Shown here in pieces: positions 37,549 to 41,265 of a stretch of 41,265 bases of DNA. Each line of letters starts with the position of its first letter. Position 1 is the stretch's first letter. The stretch covers positions 1 through 41,265 of the forward strand of contig DATIFQ010000404.1 in the NCBI GenBank assembly GCA_035455185.1. The letters are read 5' to 3'. A program made the translations under genes and the position numbers. Source of the stretch: JAEHDI01 sp035455185. GTDB taxonomy: Bacteria; Acidobacteriota; Terriglobia; Bryobacterales; Bryobacteraceae. The notes beneath the pieces were generated by a model. The model had not been told where the DNA came from. It searched no databases and worked only from the letters and a program-made list of their open reading frames with translations.

Positions 37549-38698
37549 AGGCCGGCGAAAGCTTGCGTAGACGGGCGGCGGACGCGGCGACCGCCCCGAT
37601 AAGCGCGTCCACCTGCTCTTCCGTGTTCGAGCGGCCGAGCGAGAACCGCAAGCTCGACTTCGCGTCCATGGCAGAAAGGCCGATCGCTGTCAGCACGTGC
37701 GACGGCTCAACCGCGCCGCTCGAGCAGGCGGCGCCGCTCGAAACGGCGAAGCCCATGAGGTCAAGCGCGATCACCATCGCCTCTCCCTCAATCCCATCGA
37801 ACCGGATGTTGGTCGTATTCGGCGTCCGGGGCGAGCCTGCGCCGTTGACGTGCGCGTGCGGGACGCGCGCCAGAATACCCTGCTCCAGACGGTCGCGCAA
37901 CGCACCGATCCGTACGGCCTCATCCGAAAGGTGTGCCAGGATCCACTCCGCGGCCGCGCCGAACGCCGCCGCTCCGGGAACGTTCTCCGTCCCCGGTCGT
38001 CGATCGCGTTCGTGATGCCCGCCGAACAGGACCGGCTCAATTGCCGTCCCCTTGCGGATATAGAGCGAGCCCGCACCCTTCGGAGCGTAAATCTTATGCC
38101 CGCTCATCGAATACAGATCCACGCCGAGCGCCGCGACGTCCACCGGAGTCTTCCCGGCGGCCTGCACGCCGTCGGAATGCATCAACGCGCCGGCGTCTCG
38201 GGCGATCCGGGCAATCTCCCCGACTGGCTGGATAGTCCCAAGCTCGTTGTTTGCGTGCATCACCGATACGAGCACCGTGTCCGGCCGCAGCGCGCGGCGG
38301 ACTTCGTCCGGATCGACCACGCCGCTCGAACCGGCGCGAACATACGTCACCTCAACGCCTTCGCGCTCGAGCTGGCCGCATGTATTGAGCACCGCCGGAT
38401 GCTCGATCGCCGTGGTCACCACATGTTTCCGCGGTTTCGGCGACCGCCGCACCGCGCCGAGAATCGCGAGATTGTCGGCCTCCGTGCCGCCACTCACAAA
38501 GACGACTTCGCGCGGGCGCGCGTGGATCAGCGCCGCCGTCTGCCGGCGCGCCGTCTCCAGCCGCTGCTTCGCCACCTGCCCGAAATGGTGGATGCTCGAC
38601 GCGTTGCCATACACCTCCCCCAGCAGCGGAACCAGCGCCTCCAGCACCTCCGCGGACACAGGGGTAGTCGCGTTATGGTCGAAATAGAAACGATCCAC
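37541..38698 (-). CDS. Cysteine desulfurase (IscS/NifS family)
   Basis: 385 residues, PLP enzyme that takes sulfur from cysteine. FYFDHNATTPVSAEV at the start, VSGGTEADNLAILG, MHANNELGTIQPV, HSDGVQAAGKTPVDV, PLP lysine in LYSMSGHKIYAPKGAG, and the sulfur-carrying Cys in VSSGAACSSGAVEPSHVL. Directly upstream of and overlapping mnmA, so its main job here is probably tRNA thiolation; no Fe-S scaffold gene (iscU) is near. GTG start at 38698, supported by the family N-terminus. Confidence 0.96.
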   Translation of the reverse strand: MDRFYFDHNATTPVSAEVLEALVPLLGEVYGNASSIHHFGQVAKQRLETARRQTAALIHARPREVVFVSGGTEADNLAILGAVRRSPKPRKHVVTTAIEHPAVLNTCGQLEREGVEVTYVRAGSSGVVDPDEVRRALRPDTVLVSVMHANNELGTIQPVGEIARIARDAGALMHSDGVQAAGKTPVDVAALGVDLYSMSGHKIYAPKGAGSLYIRKGTAIEPVLFGGHHERDRRPGTENVPGAAAFGAAAEWILAHLSDEAVRIGALRDRLEQGILARVPHAHVNGAGSPRTPNTTNIRFDGIEGEAMVIALDLMGFAVSSGAACSSGAVEPSHVLTAIGLSAMDAKSSLRFSLGRSNTEEQVDALIGAVAASAARLRKLSPAYA

Positions 38699-38709
38699 TG
38701 GAATTCTGC

Positions 38710-38719
38710 TTTAATTTTA
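38710..38719. promoter_or_regulatory. Overlapping divergent -10 elements (desulfurase / SAM hydrolase-like)
   Basis: TTTAAT (38710-38715) on the plus strand lies eight bases before ATG 38724. TAAAAT (38719-38714) on the minus strand lies 15 bases before GTG 38698. They share two bases. Confidence 0.45.
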
Positions 38720-38723
38720 GCGT

Positions 38724-39512
38724 ATGCCCCGCGGCGTCATTACCCTAACCACCGATTTCGGCCTCTCCGACCATTTCGTCGGAACGATGAAGGGCGTCAT
38801 CCTGAGTATCCACCCACAGGCTACGATCATCGACATCAGCCACGGGATCACTCCATATGAGATCTCCGAGGCGGCGTTCGTCGTCGCCCAAGCCTATCGT
38901 TACTTTCCACCCGGCACGGTTCACGTAGTTGTCGTCGACCCGGGCGTGGGCACCGCTCGCCGGCCGATCCTGATCGAAGCAGCGAAGCAGTTTTTCATCG
39001 CGCCGGACAACGGAGTGCTGTCGATGATCTGTTCGCGCGAGAAACACAGGGCGCGAGCCATCACGGCGAAGAAGTACTTTCGAAAGCCCGTCAGCCAGAC
39101 CTTCCACGGACGCGACATCTTCGCCCCAGCGGCCGCGCACCTCGCGAAGGGAGTGGCGCTCGCAAGGTTCGGCAAGCCCATTTCCGACTACCTTCGCTCC
39201 ACGTTCGAAAAGCCGGTTCGGACCGGCAAGCGCATCTGGACGGGAACCATCCTTAAGATCGACCGCTTCGGCAACCTGATCACAAACTTTCACATTGACG
39301 AATTTCCGGCCGTCCGCGAGCGGATGTTCGAGATGACGGTCGGACCGCGGCGCTTGTCGTATCTCGCAAACAACTACACCGAGTGCGGCTTCGGTGAGCT
39401 GTTCCTGATCGTCGGCAGCTCCGGCTACCTCGAGGTCTCCGCCAACCAAGGCTCGGCGGCAAAGATGATCGGCTGCGCCACCGGCACCCAGGTGGACCTT
39501 ACCCTTTACTGA
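38724..39512 (+). CDS. S-adenosyl-L-methionine hydroxide adenosyltransferase (DUF62)
   Basis: 262 residues, cytoplasmic. The N-terminal domain has LTTDFGLSDHFVGTMKGVI, IDISHGITPYEISEAAFVVAQAYRYFPPGTVHVVVVDPGVGT and FIAPDNGVL; the C-terminal domain has FGNLITNF. The family splits S-adenosylmethionine into adenosine and methionine using hydroxide from water; fluorinases and chlorinases are relatives, but the length lacks the fluorinase insertion. ATG 38724 lies eight bases after TTTAAT and has no Shine-Dalgarno. Confidence 0.92.
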   Translation: MPRGVITLTTDFGLSDHFVGTMKGVILSIHPQATIIDISHGITPYEISEAAFVVAQAYRYFPPGTVHVVVVDPGVGTARRPILIEAAKQFFIAPDNGVLSMICSREKHRARAITAKKYFRKPVSQTFHGRDIFAPAAAHLAKGVALARFGKPISDYLRSTFEKPVRTGKRIWTGTILKIDRFGNLITNFHIDEFPAVRERMFEMTVGPRRLSYLANNYTECGFGELFLIVGSSGYLEVSANQGSAAKMIGCATGTQVDLTLY

Positions 39513-39534
39513 CAGCGGTGGCACGCGGCAGTGG

Positions 39535-39562
39535 AGCAGGCCATCGCCGTTTGTGGCCTGCT
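39535..39562. terminator. Stem-loop after the SAM hydroxide adenosyltransferase gene
   Basis: AGCAGGCC and GGCCTGCT pair perfectly (8 bp) over 12 bases; GTGGC/GCCAC further out can extend the stem with bulges. 22 bases after the stop codon. No clear T-run, so a rho-independent role is only possible. Confidence 0.4.
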
Positions 39563-39585
39563 GCGTCGCCACTTTCCGAAGCCGC

Positions 39586-39602
39586 GACCGCAGAAAGCGG
39601 TC
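39586..39602. other. Second hairpin before fpg
   Basis: GACCGC-AGAAA-GCGGTC, 6-bp stem with 5-base loop, 24 bases after the first stem-loop. May be part of the same terminator region. Confidence 0.35.
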
Positions 39603-39660
39603 ATAAAGAACCGCGAGCGTCAGGGAGCGGACTCTTTCAGTAGCCCCTTCGCTCCTTTCG

Positions 39661-39666
39661 TACAAT
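39661..39666 (+). promoter_or_regulatory. -10 element of fpg
   Basis: TACAAT, eight bases before the ATG at 39675, with no Shine-Dalgarno. No good -35 is visible. One of the clearest leaderless-type starts in the window. Confidence 0.5.
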
Positions 39667-39674
39667 GAGCACTC

Positions 39675-40484
39675 ATGCCCGAACTCCCTGAAGTGGAAGC
39701 AGTCTGCCGGAAACTGCGGCGGGATGCCCTCGGCGCCTGTATCGCCGCCGCCCGCGTCCTCCGCTCCGGGACGACCCGCCCGCAGAAAACGCGCCGGGTC
39801 GAGTCGCTGGCCGCCGGCCGCATCATCGAAACTATCGAGCGGAGGGGAAAGAACATCCTGATCGGATTGTCTGGCGGCATGTGGGTTCGCGTCCACTTGC
39901 GGATGACCGGTAACCTCCATGTGATCCCCGATGTCCACTTCCGGCCGGCTTCGACCCGGGCGTACTTCGAACTGGAAGGCGGCCGCGGGCTGATTTTCGA
40001 CGACCCCCGCGCGCTCGGCCGGCTGCACATCCATACGACTGCGGAAGCCGCCCGCCTGATGGAGGACCTCGGCCCCGAACCGCTCTCGCCGGTGTTCACG
40101 CTGGACGCTCTGGCAGCGGCCGCCGGGCGCTCGCGGAAACCCGCCAAGCTCTTCCTCATGGACCAGCAGCATGTCGCGGGTCTCGGCAACATCTACGCAG
40201 CCGAGGCGCTGTTCCGGGCGCGCATCCACCCTGCCCGGCCGATGAATCGCATCGGACCGTCGAGGCTCGCCGTGCTGCACTCTGCGATCATCGAAGTCTT
40301 ACAGGAAGCGGTGCACTGGGCCGTGAGGTCTTACGGCCGTCCTGGCGAGTTCTCCGAAGCCGAGGACTTCCCCCTCGCCGTCTACGGACGCGAAGGCGAG
40401 CTCTGCGTCACGTGTGACCGGCGGGTCCGCCGCATCCCGCAGGGAGGCCGGTCTACCTACTACTGCCCCGGCTGCCAGCGCTGA
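39675..40484 (+). CDS. mutM: Formamidopyrimidine-DNA glycosylase (Fpg/MutM)
   Basis: 269 residues. The N-terminal PELPEVEAV carries the catalytic Pro2 and Glu3; then RRGKNILIGLSGG (catalytic Lys), HLRMTGNLHV, a helix-two-turn-helix (KLFLMDQQHVAGLGNIYAAEALFRARIHP), and a C-terminal zinc finger C-x2-C...C-x2-C (CVTC ... CPGC). It excises 8-oxoguanine and formamidopyrimidines from DNA. The strand-exact start is fixed by Pro2. Single-gene unit. Confidence 0.98.
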   Translation: MPELPEVEAVCRKLRRDALGACIAAARVLRSGTTRPQKTRRVESLAAGRIIETIERRGKNILIGLSGGMWVRVHLRMTGNLHVIPDVHFRPASTRAYFELEGGRGLIFDDPRALGRLHIHTTAEAARLMEDLGPEPLSPVFTLDALAAAAGRSRKPAKLFLMDQQHVAGLGNIYAAEALFRARIHPARPMNRIGPSRLAVLHSAIIEVLQEAVHWAVRSYGRPGEFSEAEDFPLAVYGREGELCVTCDRRVRRIPQGGRSTYYCPGCQR

Positions 40485-40560
40485 GCCGACCGCCACGAGA
40501 ACCAGTGACCCGGCCAGAACTCTCGATGTCACAATACAAGAGTTTAAGGTTTTTAAGACT

Positions 40561-40595
40561 GGTTCTAGAACTCTCAATTTTCTAATTCTAGAACC
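40561..40595. promoter_or_regulatory. Paired TTCTAGAA palindromes upstream of the multicopper oxidase
   Basis: GGTTCTAGAA (40561-40570) and TTCTAGAACC (40586-40595) form a perfect 10-bp inverted repeat, and each arm itself holds the palindrome TTCTAGAA. Their centres are 23 bases apart, about two helical turns, and the second ends seven bases before the -35. This fits two dimer sites for an activator or repressor. The whole 40485-40661 gap is AT-rich compared with its surroundings. Confidence 0.6.
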
Positions 40596-40602
40596 TTGGG
40601 TC

Positions 40603-40631
40603 TTGTCACACGAGACTGGTACGTCTATAAC
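40603..40631 (+). promoter_or_regulatory. Sigma70-type promoter of the multicopper oxidase
   Basis: TTGTCA (40603-40608) and TATAAC (40626-40631) with a 17-base spacer, the best housekeeping-type promoter seen in the window. It leaves a leader of about 24 bases containing AAGGAGG before ATG 40662. Confidence 0.65.
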
Positions 40632-40661
40632 TGAGGGTGGGTGGAAGGAGGACGACAGAAA

Positions 40662-41265
40662 ATGCCAGATCGAAGATATTTTCTGAAAGCTCTCGCATTG
40701 GGTGGAGTCGGCTTGTTCATGCGCGGCAAAGGCGGCCCGGCCCTTGCGCAGATCCACGGCGGCACTCTGGATCCGTCCAATGTTCCAAAGTACCAGACGC
40801 CGATGCTCATTCCGCCCGCGATGCCTAAGGCCGGAACGATCGTGCAACGGGGAGGCAAGCCCATCGACTACTACGAGATATCGATGAAGCAGTTCGCTCA
40901 GCAGATCCTGCCGGCCGGGCTCCCGCCGACAACTGTTTGGGGCTACGGCGCAGTTGCTGCGGACAGCAGGCGGGGACTTCTGCTCCACAACGCGCCGTCA
41001 CTGACCATTGAGGCCCAGTGGAAACGGCCGGTGCGAGTGAAGTGGATCAACGACCTCGTGGATGGTAACGGCAACTACCGGCCCCACCTGTTGCCGGTCG
41101 ATCCGACGCTGCACTGGGCCAACCCCCCGGGCGGCACGGCGGGTCGCGACATGCGCCCGGAGTTCAGGTCCACGCCCGGACCGTACACCGGCCCCGTCCC
41201 GATCGTCACGCACGTCCACGGCGCGGTCCACGTCGGTGACGAGAGCGACGGCTACGCGGAGGCTT
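40662..41265 (+). CDS. Multicopper oxidase, Tat-exported, cut by the window edge
   Basis: The first 201 codons are present; the gene continues past 41265. It starts with a Tat signal (DRRYFLKALALGGVGLF, later PALAQ), then a first cupredoxin domain: YYEISMKQFAQQILPAGLPPTTVWGYG, APSLTIEAQWKRPVRVKWINDL, LHWANPPGG and the copper-ligand motif THVHGAVHVGDESDGYAEA. This is the CotA/bilirubin-oxidase/laccase-like group, which oxidises phenols or metals with O2 in the periplasm. ATG 40662 is fixed by AAGGAGG ten bases upstream and by the Tat motif. Strong promoter and palindromes lie upstream. Confidence 0.88.
   Translation, partial: MPDRRYFLKALALGGVGLFMRGKGGPALAQIHGGTLDPSNVPKYQTPMLIPPAMPKAGTIVQRGGKPIDYYEISMKQFAQQILPAGLPPTTVWGYGAVAADSRRGLLLHNAPSLTIEAQWKRPVRVKWINDLVDGNGNYRPHLLPVDPTLHWANPPGGTAGRDMRPEFRSTPGPYTGPVPIVTHVHGAVHVGDESDGYAEA

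Noticed and set aside
37697..38860. 387-residue open frame on the plus strand
   Set aside because: Antisense to the cysteine desulfurase; Arg/His-rich without motifs.
38745..40280. 511-residue open frame on the minus strand
   Set aside because: It lies antisense to two firmly identified genes (SAM hydroxide adenosyltransferase and Fpg), is low-complexity Arg/Asp/Gly-rich, and has no recognisable motif: a GC-rich shadow frame.

Overview
The window is GC-rich, densely coded DNA from a free-living Gram-negative bacterium. The best guess is Acidobacteriota, Solibacter/Bryobacter-like. This is inferred from a secreted protein of the VWFA-related family typical of that phylum (12351-13322), secreted polysaccharide-active proteins, a lipid A-type acyltransferase, a YaiO-like outer-membrane barrel and short transcription units on alternating strands. 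I found no rRNA, tRNA, CRISPR array, insertion sequence or prophage. No stretch over 300 bases lacks a gene, provided the 37-residue ORF at 30947-31060 is real; otherwise 30838-31245 is a 408-base gap.

Left part (1-14200): OsmC peroxidase; a divergent pair of secreted carbohydrate-related proteins (toroid protein and sialidase-fold protein), the second overlapping a DksA-type zinc finger/SpoIIE phosphatase fusion; adenosine deaminase divergent from glycogen branching enzyme GlgB; a PYROXD2-like flavoprotein; an acyl-lipid desaturase followed by a sensor kinase with almost no extracytoplasmic loop and an OmpR-type regulator (possible membrane-lipid homeostasis unit); an AlkA-type glycosylase divergent from the VWFA protein; and RmlD.

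Middle (14200-29200): a minus-strand group of LysR regulator, small membrane protein, PilZ protein and zinc-ribbon membrane protein; then a five-gene minus-strand envelope/exopolysaccharide operon (21889 down to 16808) coding for a polytopic membrane protein, a processive GT2 glycosyltransferase, a bactofilin-like beta-helix protein, a YaiO-like outer-membrane barrel and a secreted GATase-like protein. The first three genes are joined by 4-base stop/start overlaps. After it come a cyclophilin lipoprotein, HrpB helicase, a class V aminotransferase, a small ABM-fold protein, a lipoprotein, FabH and an SprT-like zinc protein.

Right part (29200-41265): two membrane proteins of unknown function; a compact unit made of a tiny secreted Cys-x-x-Cys peptide, an orphan 152-residue protein and an HTH/S24-fold regulator lacking the S24 catalytic residues, with two near-identical 18-20 bp palindromes in the two control regions; then UbiX, PheA, a secreted glycoside hydrolase, an LpxL-type acyltransferase, MnmA and a cysteine desulfurase (a tRNA thiolation pair), a SAM hydroxide adenosyltransferase, Fpg, and the start of a Tat-exported multicopper oxidase that runs off the window.

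Two themes recur in the control DNA. Many genes have a -10-like hexamer only 6-9 bases before the start codon and no Shine-Dalgarno, which points to leaderless mRNAs. Six divergent gene pairs have their two -10 elements overlapping or touching, most strikingly add/glgB, whose start codons are 20 bases apart.
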